A stretch of 64,000 bases of DNA from assembly GCA_911728435.2 (NCBI GenBank), contig OU452198.1, forward strand, positions 6,482,001-6,546,000. Reading direction: 5' to 3'. Positions 40,440 through 53,269 of the stretch are shown here, in pieces. The DNA comes from Apoderus coryli. Its lineage: Eukaryota; Arthropoda; Insecta; Coleoptera; Attelabidae. The notes under the pieces are model-generated. The model had not been told where the DNA came from and did no database searches. It was given only the letters and a program-made list of their open reading frames with translations. Each line of letters begins with the position of its first letter. Position 1 is the first letter of the stretch. Made by a program: the position numbers and the translations under genes.

Positions 40440-40900
40440 CATTTAGTACTGTTTGGCGCATTCTTCATTTGGAATTATGGATGACTGCTTAATTGGAGCC
40501 GTATTTCCACCAGAAAGACTTACCGGGGAGGTATATCGCGACATTCTGGAAAAAACGCTTCCTGGATTTCTGGAAAACGTACCATTGGCAATAAGAAATG
40601 CAATGTGGTTGACGCACGATTGTGCACCAGCGCATTTTAGTCGGGTTTCTTGTGATTTTTGAACAAAAACATACGAAACTCGTTGGATGGGCCGAGGTGG
40701 ACCTCACTTATGGCCTGCACGATCCCCGGTTCAAAACCCACTGGATTTTTTCATGCGGGGCCACCTGAAGTCCTTAGTTTATGCTACTCCTGTGAAAAAT
40801 GTGGAGGACCGAAGGAATCGCATTTTTGCTGGCTGTAATTCGATTAGAAACGACCCTGATATTTTTGAGATAGTTCGTCAGTCAATGGGCTGTGGTCATA
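40440..40900 (+). pseudogene. Mariner-like transposase, C-terminal part
   Basis: GAVFPPERLTGEVYRDILEK, THDCAPAHFSRVS (second catalytic aspartate), a stop, then TRWMGRGGPHLWPARSPVQN and PLDFFMRGHLKSLVYATPV. The third catalytic aspartate of the SPDLNP block is replaced by valine (SPVQNP), so the copy is catalytically dead. The C-terminus fades after IVRQSMGCG. The fragment at 47364 is of the same family. Confidence 0.8.
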
Positions 40901-41039
40901 AAAAAAGGTTATACTTATACTTGCAGAATATGAAGGAAATCCTTTACCTCGCATTCATAATATGCCGAGTAAAACGTTATACTTTTAGAGTATGAGCATA
41001 TCCTCCACAAAAAAGTATTTGGATATTCATAAACGGTAC

Positions 41040-43002
41040 TGTAACGAACAAGAAAGTGTGCACCTGTTGGCAACACCGCCAGGTGTCCATTCATACTCGA
41101 GCTAGCTGTATTGCAGAACGTCACAACGTCACAGAATAGAACAGAAGAGAAGAGAAAACTTCAGATCGTTCTTGTATGCCGTAGAAGACAACAAATCATA
41201 TATAAAGCCAGCGCGCGAGAGACGAAAAACTAGTGTTGTAAAATATAAATAGTAAAAATAATGTAACCATTTTGAAATTAGCGGGTATTATGTACATTCA
41301 GAAAGAATACTCATTTTATAGCTCAATCCAAATGAATCCCAATATGCTATTGAAATTGTTACGGTTCGATTCAAGTTTTACGAGCGGTTTCAAATAAAGA
41401 AGAACAAACAAAGAATATCAACTTGAATAATAACAGAATCAAATTATTTAATGAAAGAAACAAACAACTAAAATAAGCTTTATTAATCTGTAAAGTAATG
41501 TAAAATTACTAACCTTTATAATTCTGGATCACTTTAGGTCACCGTTATATTAAAAGAAAATATTTAATTGGATGACCCTTTTGTCAATAATTTATTGAAA
41601 ACTTTAGTAGAAATAAAACGCAAAATTTTGGGCTAAAAACACTTAATTTAATAATTAAAACTAATAAAGAAAATGAATAACAACAAGAAATAAATATGTA
41701 TAAATTAAAGAAAAAGAATAAAACAATGAAGCAATAATGAAAATTTAGAAGAAATTCTTATTCATTATTGTACAACTTAAAAAATAGGAAAATTAATATA
41801 ATTACGAATAATTATATTAATTCCTATACGAAACTTTAATTACTATTGAAAACTGAATTTATTTAATTTACTAAAAGAAACAACTTAAAACTTTATAAAA
41901 ACTGATTAAAACAAAAAGGCCTTCAATTAAAAGAATATGAAAACTTACGGAACTTTATACAATTCAGTACTTCAGAATAAAATGAAATGGACTTAGTCTT
42001 TAAACAAAAACTAGAAAATAATTCTTAACTGAAAAGTCCGAAAACAAATTAAAATATTTAATTTAACTTTATACAATGACTGAACCAAGGCTAGCACGAT
42101 TTTCATTTTCAAGTCATATTGCCTTTCCAAAATTGCATCATAAAAAATGACAAGTAGGTACTACAGAATGAAAATAGCCAATCAGAAAAAAAGAAGGCAT
42201 TTTTACAATATACCCCAATAAAGATACATCTACAGGGTGAGCGATTCAGAAAATATGATACATTTTTTTATGTCGGCTTTAATAATGGTTCTTGATACTT
42301 AGGTATCTTATGTTGGAGTTCGTTCAAAAGATTACCCAGTCACTACCATTTGTAAAGCAAGAAACAATACGATTTTATAATGACTTCTCAATCTCCCGAA
42401 TCAGCGACTGGACAAAAACCCATTGATTTTTTATGCGCCCGTTATATATATTATTTGATATGGGAAACCGTGACACCCTCCAACTAGCTTCTGTATATAA
42501 TAATAAGAGTTCGACATTTAATTTACATCAAGATGTTTTGATGGATCAAAAGTGAGACCACTCAATAATTGAAACATCTGGTTATCGTTTCTAATATATG
42601 CCTTTATCTTTGGACTCACTCATAAACATAAACTCAATATTCTCGATTAGAAAAAAGGTCGTTTCAGGTACCTATAACAATTCCTTTAGGATTATTTATT
42701 ACAAGCCGAAGATAATATTTTTATTACTTGCAGATGTTGTAAAATATGGACGCAAGATCATATTTGGGTAGAAAACTATAAAACTATGAGACATATCTAT
42801 AAACCCCAAATATAAATACAGGGTAGGACAAAAGTAAATTCCATTGCCCGTGCGTCTTATTGCAATAAATATAGTGAAAATAAATATAAATAGTTCTTTT
42901 AAGTTATTAGTTTATTTAAGTGTTTAGTTTTTAAGTGTAAATAAATTAGTTTAAATTAAAATTCGTCATTATTACACACATCGAACTCAGAAAAACGTTA
43001 CA
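41040..43002 (+). repeat. Solo LTR (322 bp of LTR) interrupted by a 1.6-kb segment
   Basis: Starts TGTAACG and ends CGTTACA, inverse of each other, and is flanked by GTAC on both sides (41036-41039 and 43003-43006), the 4-bp duplication typical of gypsy-type elements. CATATATAAAGCCAGCGCGC near 41199 is a promoter-like TATA stretch. The final part (TTCGTCATTATTACACACAT, CGAACTCAG) resembles a U5 region. The centre is replaced by 41254-42881, bounded by the direct repeat AAATATAAATAGT (41241-41253 and 42882-42894). An alternative is two partly deleted LTRs of one element. Confidence 0.65.
41254..42881. other. AT-rich segment inside the solo LTR, no gene seen
   Basis: 1628 bp bounded by the 13-bp direct repeat AAATATAAATAGT. 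There is no open frame of interest on either strand. It contains an element end (ACAGGGTGAGCGATTCAGAA near 42235) and another (ACAGGGTAGGACAAAAGTAA near 42822). It could be a non-coding insertion with a 13-bp target duplication, or the remains of the LTR element's interior. Confidence 0.5.
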
Positions 43003-43129
43003 GTACCTTTTACTCTAAATAAAAAGGATATCCTTCAATAATTTCGAGTGTGGTTAGTAGCAAACTCAGTCGTCTAGTGATCAGTTGTTGTAGCGATGTC
43101 AGATGTTGTGGAACTGATAATGATTAAAC

Positions 43130-43495
43130 ACTAAAAGCAGCGTTTATCAACACCTGTTCGTGATTACAAAGAATTATGCCGGTTTTCAGAGGAAAATGTG
43201 CAATTGCTTGCCAACAGATTTTCGGAAATAAATGCTGAAACTCGAGAAGGTGCGTTATCATCCGTCCTAAAAATGCAGATATGTTTACGCTATCTCAGTG
43301 ACCCTGGGTACTAGAAAGGTATTGATGAAGAACTGGGTGTAAGTCAAGCTACAGTATCTCGTACAGTGACTGCCGCCGAATTTCTGGATAAAGTTTCCGT
43401 CTACCAACAATGAGCTTATGGATGCGAAACAGTTATGGCAAAGCAAGTATAGGTTTTCGACAGCAATTGGTGTAGTTGACTGCGTACCCACGTAG
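43130..43495 (+). pseudogene. Harbinger (HARBI1-like) transposase fragment
   Basis: The plus-strand frame from 43141 reads RDYKELCRFSEENVQLLANR, SSVLKMQICLRYLSDPGY, a TAG, then GIDEELGVSQATVSRTVTAA, the helix-turn-helix region of HARBI1-type proteins. A frameshift near 43378 leads to WIKFPSTNNELMDAKQLWQS and FSTAIGVVDCVPT, whose IGVVDC holds the first catalytic aspartate of the DDE nuclease. A stop follows and the rest of the catalytic domain is missing. No TIRs were identified. Confidence 0.8.
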
Positions 43496-43499
43496 TATC

Positions 43500-45430
43500 A
43501 TGATACTTATGTCATCTTAAAGCATTTTACTTTGTCTTTCAAATTATAATGTAAGATACAGGGTGTGTGTGCTATTTTTACTAGTAATTATATCACTGTA
43601 CTTTGCGAACACCCTGTGCGAACCGGTCAACGCAACTGGATTTTCTAAGGCATCGTGTTTGTTATATTTACGCACTCTTTTGATTGATTATAAAGATAAA
43701 GGTGTGTAAGACTATTTATAGAATTGCCTCAAATATCATTATGTATTTCTAAGAATCAAGTCAGCTAACTGAAATCAAACAAACAATCGGGAAGACGTCC
43801 GATGATGCCCCGTGAACGGAATCCGGAAAAGGGAAATATGTTTAAATAGCAATATTGAACAAGGAAGTTAATAATATTTGGAATTTAGACAAAACACATA
43901 AATTACAAAAAATTAATTAAGATTTTTACATATAACTTTTTTAATAATCAGTTTGAAGCGGACAAAATGCCGCATAGCGTGGAATTTGCCTTTGCCGTCA
44001 AACATAACTATTATTATTTAGTAATAAACTATGTCGTTAATTGAACTCGTCAAAAATATGCATGCCTTTCTTTTCCGGACAAAATTAATTTTATAATTGT
44101 TGATTATAAGTCGGAAAGTACACATAGAAGATACACTTCTACAGAATGTCCCAAATATACACAGAGAAAAATGTCATTCTATAATATTTACCTACTTAAA
44201 GTATATAAACTGATTTTAACGTAAGATATTTATTTGCTTCAAGTTTTTTTAGTAGATTGAAAAAAAAAATAAATCAACTATTCAGGAGATCGACACAACC
44301 GAAATTTTGAAAATTTTTTATGCAGTCCTTCATTTCATGACCCCTGGATCCTAAAAATGACCTCCGTTCAAAAGTTTATATATCTATTATACGCTTTGTC
44401 CAAATAAATAAATAAATATGCAGAGCTAAAAAACTGACACAAAAAAAGCAATTTGGAAAATTCGCTACAAAAAACCACGCCAATGCTCCAACTTTCATTA
44501 AGATTCCTTTTATAGTTTCGAAGAATATGCGAAGAACCTATTTTTGAGGCTCTCTTTCTACTGGCGGTAATTCCATGGGGTGCATTTTAGGGTATAGCTT
44601 TATTAAGTAAACTACCCTTAGTTTTTGATTTGCTCTACTCGCGTCACTGAAATATTTACAGACATTTTTGAAACACCTTGTATGTTACGTAACACTTACA
44701 CTATAAGACTAACTTGCTGAATAAACATCCTGCTCAAATGAACATGCCAACAAAACTCTTTTCGTTACGTTACTGATCAGCTAAAAAGCGATCGTGTTTT
44801 TTATTTTTTTGTTTTTGCTTCCAATAATAAACATAACCTAACTGGGTTGTTCATGTACTTATTGTTACTGGTCTGGACAAAGTAACAGATATTAGTTATC
44901 AACCTTATTATATATTAGTGTTTTGTAGCCACAACCACATGCTGACCACAACAAGGAGAAAGCACGTGCAACGGAAGATGGGCCAAACACCACTACAAGA
45001 CAACTCAAGAGACGACATGAGTGAAGGGGTTAAACCCTGAGCCTTACTACAAAGATAAGGAAGAGTTTTACTTTGGGTTAAATTCCCACAATACATGGGG
45101 CAGCGGTAAGCAACCCCCTAGGTGTCATGATGATTTTTCTGTCTTGGCCAAAAAAAAAAAATCAAAAAGAAAATTTCAATAACATTAACTTATAGCGAAG
45201 TGTACACGGCGTCCCAAAATGGACGATGAAATTTACTCTCTCAAATAACTTCATTATATCAAAATATCAAAAACTGCTAAAGAAACGGCAACGTCAAATA
45301 TGAATACAGTGGCGTATTTAAAAATTGTTTGAACCTAGTTTAGAATATATGATTTAATTGTTGTTTTCTAAATGGAACATAGAACACCCAGTATGATTTA
45401 GATTTTAATCTAGAAAAACAAACGTTTAAA
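43500..45430. other. No recognised gene; one short TIR pair
   Basis: At 43557-43614 ACAGGGTGTG and CACCCTGTG face each other 50 bp apart, a possible minimal foldback. Further on I see AT-rich DNA with one A-run (45150) but no family motif. Confidence 0.45.
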
Positions 45431-45431
45431 A

Positions 45432-45695
45432 TTGTTGTGCTTTCATAAAAAAAGAGATTCTGACTTTATTTACAGAACTCCAAATACAACTGGTATTTTT
45501 GTGGCGCTAGGCAAATTTGCTGAGATAAGACAGGATCAAACCAATTGCATGGGATGCTTAAGTCATTTTTTGTTCAGCAATTGGAAGGATTACGGCGATC
45601 ATTCAGTAGGACGAAAGCCAGATCCACAAAGTTTTTGCATACAAAAAACACTGCAAAACCTTATACATGACGGCGATATTGAAAATGAACTGTAG
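45432..45695 (+). other. 87-codon open frame, unknown
   Basis: The translation (KRDSDFIYRTPNTTGIFVAL, SHFLFSNWKDYGDHSVGRKP) has a more protein-like composition than the random frames around it and is not overlapped by another long frame. I do not recognise it. It has no intron signals or neighbours that would support a gene. It may be an exon-like remnant of an unidentified transposon. Confidence 0.2.
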
Positions 45696-45699
45696 TATA

Positions 45700-47360
45700 A
45701 TTATTATAAAATTAATTTTTGTCCGTAAATCTAAATGAAAAATAATTTTGTGGCGTAGCGGACAAAATGACTGGTTTTACCTACACAGGGGATTTTGTTT
45801 AATTCAGCAGGGCCTCAATGTAATTCAGTAGAATCAGACGAATTCGTCAGTATCTGTCGACCCAAGTCTCAGTCTGGTTTCTAAATTTTTCGATCCAAAA
45901 TTGGACCAAACCTTTAAAGAATTCTGGAGGAAAGAGAACTGGCGCCCCTCCTTGACGGTTTAGTGACTCTTTCGTCGTTCACTGTGGGCGTCAATCTAAA
46001 TTCCCATGTTAAGGTTTGCAGCTCTCGCCGCATACAGTTTGCTCGCACTACGCTTTCCTAGTATGTTATTTACCAAAGTTATCACATATTGTGTAGGTGA
46101 TGCTTTCGGACTGTAAAACCTTATTCTGTAATCTGAATATAGACCCAGCGTTTTGTATATCCATTTGGCTACTCCACTTCCTCCCACCAAACCCTTTCTT
46201 TGCCTTCCTGTCCCGCATTAAGTTGCGTCTTACCTTCTTTTCCACCCTATTGTTTACGTAATTGAACTTTCGACCACAGTTCCTTATCCTAAAGTTACCC
46301 ATCCTCTCAAAATCGGATTGATGTCATTTATCACTATTTTTATCTTGTGATATTCTCTTGACAATCAAACCCTAGGAAGCTAAATGTTTCTCCCTTCTTT
46401 AGATTGACGACTTTTCCTCATTTACGGTCCCTTCTAGGTTTGCTAAGTCCCCTTCCAACCTTCTGTATATACTGCTATTTCTAGCCATTCCCGTTTCGCG
46501 TATTCTCTGATGAGTAAAAAATTCCGAGTTTTTTTACAGAATTCTGTCGAAGTTCTTGGTAATTTTGCTATGATCCTACCACTTCAACGACGAAAACCCC
46601 AAGTTGTCCCTGAGAACACGATCGGGATGAATTAGGGATTAGTATCTCACATTTACAACGCATTTATAAAGATCACAATGTAAAACTATTTCAATCCAGG
46701 TTTCTTCATACGTTAGAAGAAGGAGATGAAGGTCTAAGGTTAGAATTTTGTTGTTTCTAGAGGAGAGAAATTTAAAAAAAAATATATTATATTATTTCCT
46801 CAGACGCATCAATTTACAAGTGACGTTATACCTTTCCCACAAAATTGCCAGTATTGCTCTGAAGAAAATCCTAATGACGGAATAAACTGTAGGCGGGAGT
46901 ATTTTAAGAAATTAACCGCTTGGTGTGCGATTTCATTTGATTTTCGTCTTACTATGCGCCATATTTTGTCGTGGTCAGACTTAACGAGGGTTTTAGGAAG
47001 ATTTTCGCTCCTCTCCTGCACACTCGACTTTAAGAGTATGTGAATCTAAAGAAGAGCAAATGCTGGATCCAGTTTTTGGCCAGAATGCTCTCAAGATCTG
47101 ACCATAAAGGATTTTTACTTTTGGAGACGGATCAGACAAATAGTATTACACAAATTCAGGATTCAGGACAACGTAGAAAAATGCGGATTGGGATTGGATG
47201 TGGTCTTCTTAAATGATTTAATATCTAAGAAAGTGTTAATTTTTTTTGGAAATTTTTCAGATCGCCTTCGAATTAAGCCCACAAATGCTGCACTAGCGTA
47301 ATTTCCTATTCAAAGCAACTTCTCTTCATAAAGTTTTTACGTATCGCTTACAAAAACGTC
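45700..47360. other. No recognised gene
   Basis: The minus strand at 46000-46310 has two overlapping frames (one with KKVRRNLMRDRKAKKGFGGR, the other with VAKWIYKTLGLYSDYRIRFY), somewhat GC-richer than average. They read like a frameshifted old coding sequence, but I cannot name it. Confidence 0.35.
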
Positions 47361-47363
47361 ATT

Positions 47364-47690
47364 TTGCTACATCAGTTCTCGTTGAACGTTTGGATTGGAA
47401 TTGTGGGTGACTTCTTTATTGGAACGGTATATCACAATTTTCTGGAACAAACGCTTTCTGGATTTCTGGATAACGTACCATTGGCAATAAGAAATGCAAT
47501 GTGCTTTGGGCACGATAGTGCACCAGCACATTTTAGTCTGGTTGCTCGTGAGTTTTTAACAGAAACATACAGAAATCGCTGGATTGGCCGAGGTGGACCT
47601 CACTAATGGCCTGCACGATCCCCGGAATTAAACCCCCTGGTTTTTTTCATGTGGGGTCATCTTAAGTGCTTAGCTTAAAAAACCGTTATT
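47364..47690 (+). pseudogene. Mariner-like transposase C-terminal fragment
   Basis: FSLNVWIGIVGDFFIGTVYH, DNVPLAIRNAMCFGHDSAPA (second aspartate), RNRWIGRGGPH, a TAA where leucine is expected, then WPARSPELNPLVFFMWGHLK. The third catalytic aspartate is changed to glutamate (SPEL). It is the same family as 40440-40900, with the shared NVPLAIRNAM and RGGPH blocks. An internal deletion removed PERLTGE, present in the other copy. Confidence 0.8.
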
Positions 47691-48335
47691 TACAAAAAAA
47701 ACTTTAACACCTAGTACAATACTTTTTCGAACGTATGTTTATGAGAACTTTTTTTCATAAAATGACCTGAGAGATCATCCTCTTAAATATTGCTGCGACT
47801 TTTTGAAACACCCTGTATTTAATTTTAACTAATAATATGGCACAAACTAACTAGTTTCTATGCAAATTTGAACTCTAAGATTTTGCGCTCATAGCATTGA
47901 TAATAAAACTTTTCAGGAACCAGTGCAAAACTTTTGGCGAACGCTATATAACGTGCTATATTATATCTGTAGGTATTGTCCGGCGTTCCGCCAAGGAAAG
48001 AACGTACCTTAAGAGCGACGACGATGGACGCACTGAATATAAACTGCCTTGTCATAACCAACAATGAACCAACTAACAAAGATTAATGTATTCAGATCTA
48101 AGTTGTCACTGGCACCTTGGACACACAATCTGTAGTTATATAGGTACTATACGTAAAACCCCATAAAGATATAGGAGTATAAAATACTAAATGTATAGAT
48201 ACTCTTATATGCACAATGAAAGAATTTATATTATAGGAATAAAAAGAAGGGAAAACGTAATTTACTTGGGACATATAGGGTATAACAGATATGGTCAAAT
48301 AATCAACGTTAAGATTGATTTGCTTAATTTTATTC
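47691..48335. other. No recognised gene
   Basis: One element end (AACACCCTGTATTT near 47810). Open frames on the minus strand at 47858-48298 have no family signal. Confidence 0.4.
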
Positions 48336-48339
48336 TATC

Positions 48340-48960
48340 TATATAGGGTCCAGGATCATCAAAAGAATCATACACACTCTTCTTTGTCAAGCGTCTCTTT
48401 CAAATGTCAAAGACTGAAGAACAACGAAGATCTCGATATCTGAAGAATCACTGTTGGACGGCTAAATCGAACGAAATGCAACAACACCAGAGCCTTCTTA
48501 CATGCCAGGAAGAGCATTTACGGCCCTTCTGCACAGAGTTTTAACCCACTGCAAACCAGGGATGGCTCTCTCGTCTTCTAAGGGATTACACGTCTATTGG
48601 TTCAAAATGAGTGGGTCTGCGCCGGACCCTCCACTGCGACCACCGAGGGTCTATTGTGGCTTATACCTATTCATATTTCACCCAGCAACTGAATCTTCTT
48701 AATGAAGTCGATTATTTTTCTGGGTGAACTTTCTTTTAGACTCATTGGTAGAAGGGTTATTTCACCAAATATTGTGAACCTAATTTTAGCTACAGCTGGG
48801 CCAGAACACAGTACATGTTCCGCCGTTTCATCATCCTCCAGACACAATCGGCACTGGGAATTTTCCAGGAGACCCAACCTCCAGAGATGAGTTTATAGTT
48901 GGAAACAAGGAGAAACCGGTTGTTGAAACCGGGACATTTAGACCTGTGACCCAGTGGGGA
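48340..48960 (-). pseudogene. LINE 3' end (R1/jockey-type C-terminus and UTR)
   Basis: The minus-strand frame 48671-48877 reads LLENSQCRLCLEDDETAEHV, LCSGPAVAKIRFTIFG. This is the C-terminal cysteine/histidine motif (CRLC...EH..C) that follows RNase H or the connection domain in R1- and related LINEs. Upstream, VTGH-like sequence survives in other frames to about 48960. Below 48670 the minus strand reads like the 3' UTR of such elements (CACAATAGACCCTCGGTGGT, then CGCAGTGGAGGGTC), ending near 48340. No reverse transcriptase core is left. Confidence 0.6.
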
Positions 48961-50395
48961 AAGATGCGATTAATTTTGTAAGAAAATCTAGTTTAAAATT
49001 TTGGCCAGCAAGCTTTGTATAGTTTATAAAACTATAAATCTAGTTTGATGTGGCGCTACTGAAGATCCGCTTGATATTTTTTTGTTTTAATAACAATAAT
49101 AAAACGAACGACAAACGGCGCTGTCGGTCACGTTTCGACCACCGCCTTCTTAGAATTAGAAGAGAAAGAGCCGATGAGGAGAAGAGCATTTTAGCAATCC
49201 AACTCGTAGTAATTAAAAAAACAAACAAAGCATATGTCCATTTTTTTTTCTACCAACATTGCATCTATATGTATAGACAATGTCGGTGAATAGTGTGTAA
49301 GTTTCTTTTTTCTCGTTTTGTGGTTCTTCATTTGTCATTTTTCTTCGTTTTATAGTTTCGACAAAAGTATTTCTGTTAATGACTGTTATCGAAATTATTC
49401 GAAATCAGTCTTTAATTTTAGCATTGCGAGCCAGTATATTATGTCGATGTTTTTTATTTTGTTTCGTGGTATTGCTTTCAATTATTTACTATAATTATTT
49501 TGAAAATCAGACTATTTGGGAAATAATTAATTAGACAGAAATAAAGCATACATAACCACAAATATTATTCTTTTCCAACAAGTAGCAATTGTCAAATGAA
49601 AATTTGAATTTGAAATCAAAGTTTTGACAGTATTGAGTTTTGTTTATAAAAAAAAATCCCGATGGCAGCCAGTCGGAAAAGTAGATTTTTGATTTATGTA
49701 TTTTTTATTTATACTTAGTCTACCACTGACACCCACTATTAATCAACAAATAATAGAATATTCTGACAGTCGCCAAATATAACAAAGTGTCATATTGACA
49801 GTTATTTTAACTGAATTACCCATTATACTATAATACATACGTACGTATGGTCTTATTGTTATTTCACAGGTGTTTATTTGTCAAAATAATTACAGGTATA
49901 GCGGGTGATGATATTTTTTTTATTTTTTGTTACTTTATATTGACTTATATTTACTTAAATATGCCTGACAGCGGAGGCTAGTCAAAGTAGAGGCCATAAA
50001 GATACATTTACATATATTGTTTAGATATACAATATGCCTCGATATGGCAACATCGTCGGTGACCATTAGGTCGAGATAACATATCCAATTATATGCACCG
50101 GAGGAGAGTTTGTCATGTCATATGCGGAGCCCGGTTTCTATCTTGAGTCTATACTTTTTTCGTATATATTTTTTTTACGAACTCTCTTCCCCTCTCAAGT
50201 TGCCTTTGTTTATTTTTTTCCGGGGAATTCAAATATGCAATGTATACACGCGTAAATAACGTGGTTCTGGTCTGTAAATGACAAGACATCAGTTTTTCTG
50301 ATTCGGTAGATAAAATTTAATCTGCAGGATAAAATCTACTATTTGTAGGTGACAGTACCCGGCCTTAGAATAAAAGGATAAGCAGCTACATTTCG
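48961..50395. other. No recognised gene
   Basis: AT-rich. Arginine-rich short frames at 49040-49290 occupy both strands of the same DNA and are not credible. Confidence 0.4.
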
Positions 50396-50399
50396 GGCC

Positions 50400-50560
50400 C
50401 GCTACTATATTAAACTATATCTATATATATTAGAAGATACTATACTATAAGTATAAGTGCGGCGAATTTCTTTGTAGACATGAACATCAGACGTACCGAC
50501 AGGATGAGAACCAACTGTATATTATTTTAACTGTGCTCTGGATGCTAATAGACAATTTGA
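50400..50560 (-). repeat. Dispersed repeat, inverse partner of 17450-17640
   Basis: Contains TGCGGCGAATTTCTTTGTAG, ACATCAGACGTACCGACAGG, ATGAGAACCAACTGTATATT and ATTTTAACTGTG, the reverse complement of the first copy, with an AT stretch (ATACTATACTATAAG) on the same side. Confidence 0.65.
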
Positions 50561-51470
50561 AAAACATTCACCAATTCTTAATATCATGTCAACATTTTCT
50601 TCCACGGTATACAATCTTTTAAATATTAAAAATAAAAAAATACTAATTTAGAGACGGTACTGGTGGATAATTGGTCCAAATGGATCCCAGATCGTGCAAT
50701 TACAACAATCGTGCTGGTTTTTGATTCCGAATAATTACCATATCATTTTTGAGACCCACAACCATGTCGAATTGCTATTAAACTTGTATAACTACCGGCT
50801 GTTAAAGAAAAGCTAATTTGTTTCCACAAAATAATTAAAAATAATTACATCTACCTCATTAACCACGAAAATATATAATTATGTAATACTACAAATAACA
50901 TTAAAAAAATCTATACCTATACTTATGTATACTTTCAGAGACAGAAGATACAATTTTTTATATCTTGTTGGGGAATCTTGTAAGTAATTTCAACAGTAGC
51001 CTCAATTTGTATTATTTAACCCAATTTTTTTAATCTGTTTTGTGCTGGTACTTCGCTTGTGGTCTTTTTTGGGGGCCATTAACTCCCAAAAAGTGAATTC
51101 CGTACCCCGAATTACGTTTTCTTTATATGGACACTTCGTTCCGCGAATACCGATCTTACTGACGAGTATTTTTCTTTTTGGGCGTTATACACGGAGACAC
51201 ATTCGTACCTCCTTTATATGATATACGACCCTCCCCAATAATTTCATTTAATTCCGGTACGAGAAGATTCTTATAGAGTTATTGTTAACATGGGCGAAGC
51301 CAAAAGGGCAGTTGCCCCGTTTTTTCGGTAAAAACTCGTCGATTTTGTTTATGAGAGGGAACTTCAAAACCATTGTTTGTTAAATTTTGTGTTACATTCC
51401 TTCACCCCCCGCAGCCCCAATTTTATAATTTTAAAAGCCATCCCCTGTCTTTTAAGCAGTGTAACGTTCA
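50561..51470. other. No recognised gene
   Basis: Nothing supported on either strand. Confidence 0.4.
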
Positions 51471-51473
51471 GTT

Positions 51474-52725
51474 TTTAGCTCTCCATAGCATATAATATAA
51501 TATATGTATATATGGAGACTATTAGTTTCATGAATTTTATTTTTTTAATTTCACCGGAAATACTTGTTTTTGGTCATTTTATACATAAATAAGTAGTTTT
51601 AAATAAATGTCTGTCTGTCTGGCAGTCTGTCTGTCTGTAAGCACGAATACGCAAAAACCACTTAACAGATTTTAACGAAATTTGGTACAAAAATACTATA
51701 GGACATGGCAAGGAGCTGATTAGATTTTGGGAAACATTGAACGTAGGCAAGGGGTTTAAAAAAGGGTTCAAAAATTAAAAAAATTCATAGTTCTTAAACT
51801 TATCCGAAATACTGCATAATTTTGTATGCATTTAATTGAATATAACCTAAAATATTGAACATAAAATATTAGACCACATTGGCGTTCGAAAATAATGTAA
51901 AATAGGGTAAAAAAGATTTTAAAAAAACGTACTTCTTAAACATAGCAGAAATATTAACTAATTGTTTATAGCTTTAATAGAATATAACCTATAAAATGTG
52001 TCATAAATAACTTACTTTCATAGGCGTTCGTAAATAGTGGAGAAGGGGTCAAAACATAAAAAATATATATTTACTAAACTTATTCGAAATATGGAATAAT
52101 TTTTCATATTTGTGATAGAATATAACCTAAAAAATGTTACATAAAAGAATTGGCTCACACAGGCGTTCGAAAATAGTCTAAAAAAAGGGTTAAAAACGAA
52201 AAAAATGTTTCCCAAATATACCAGAAAAATTGGCTAATTATATATAGCTTTGATATAAGATAACCTAAAAAATGCAGTATAAAATGTTTATTTACATAGG
52301 CGTTCGTAAATAGTAGAATTTTTTTTTATATTTAACTAGTTGAATTGGTGTTAAAAATACACGAGAAAAATTAATTTACCATAGGCGTCCGTGAAAATTC
52401 TATAAAAGGGTCAGAAAAAATTTGTATCCGTGATAACTCAAAAACCACTTGATGGATTTTAACCACATTTGGTACGAAAATACTACAGTATATTTATAGG
52501 TGGTGATTAACATTGAGCGTAGGCAAGGGGTTTAAAAGAGAGTTCAAAAATTAAAAAAATCATAGTTCTTAAACTTAACCGAAATATTGAATTTTTTTTG
52601 TGCGTTTAATTAAACATAACCTAAAATATTTAACCTAAACAATAAGACCACATTGACATTGGAAAAAAGTGTAAAATGGGGTAAAAAGGTTAGAAAAAAC
52701 GAATTTCTTAAACATAGAAGATGAC
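51474..52725 (-). mobile_element. Inverse copy of the A-B-C-D element
   Basis: Begins TTTTAGCTCTCCATA (the right end inverted), then a CTGTCTGTCTG tract, the ACCAAATTTGG-type module, and monomers D, C, B and A in reverse order. A further module (ATTTGGTACGAAAATACTAC, then AGGTGGTGATTAACATTGAG) and another D and part of C follow, ending near 52725 without the left border. Around 52485-52515 it keeps the uninterrupted sequence into which the LINE at 14328 inserted in the other copy. Confidence 0.75.
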
Positions 52726-53265
52726 CTTTTTTAAGCAAATTACATATGTTTTTATTATTATGAACTCAAAAAGTGAGATATTCCAGGAACAAAAAAGTTG
52801 GGGCGTTATATCCCCCGCCCTCTCTAGTTTGATACGCTCATGACTATAATTTTGGAAATCCTTTTGGTTTGACTTGTTAACAATTAAAAATCAAATACAT
52901 GTGTAAAATTTCATTAATATTAATAAAATCAGGGGCTAATTTTAAACGCCCTGTATCTCAGTTACAATGCGTTGGCGGGCCTATGTTTATAGGAGCTTGT
53001 TTTTCTTAAAATTCATTGTTCTATCAGCTGCATTAATTTGTAATAATACATAGGGAACACCCTGTATAATAACCGCACTACAGATACCCTGCACGTACTA
53101 TAGTCGACCGCTTTATACCTAGCATGAACCAAACTATGGGAGCTAGCACTTTCTCGGTAGGCGTGGTTTCAAATAGAATTGAAACAGGCGCGCTCGCTTG
53201 CTTACGCATCTGGTCTATTAAATCTGTGACAATGTTTCTGATTTTGTCAATTTTCAACACTACGC
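52726..53265. other. Element-end region, no gene
   Basis: CGCCCTGTATCT (52950) and GGGAACACCCTGTATAATAA (53050) are element ends that may belong to the mariner remnant that follows. The frames at 53078-53306 overlap on both strands and show no motif. Confidence 0.4.
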
Positions 53266-53269
53266 TCAA

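Noticed and set aside
49040..49289. Arginine-rich short frames as a gene
   Set aside because: Both strands are open over the same low-complexity DNA, with no motif.
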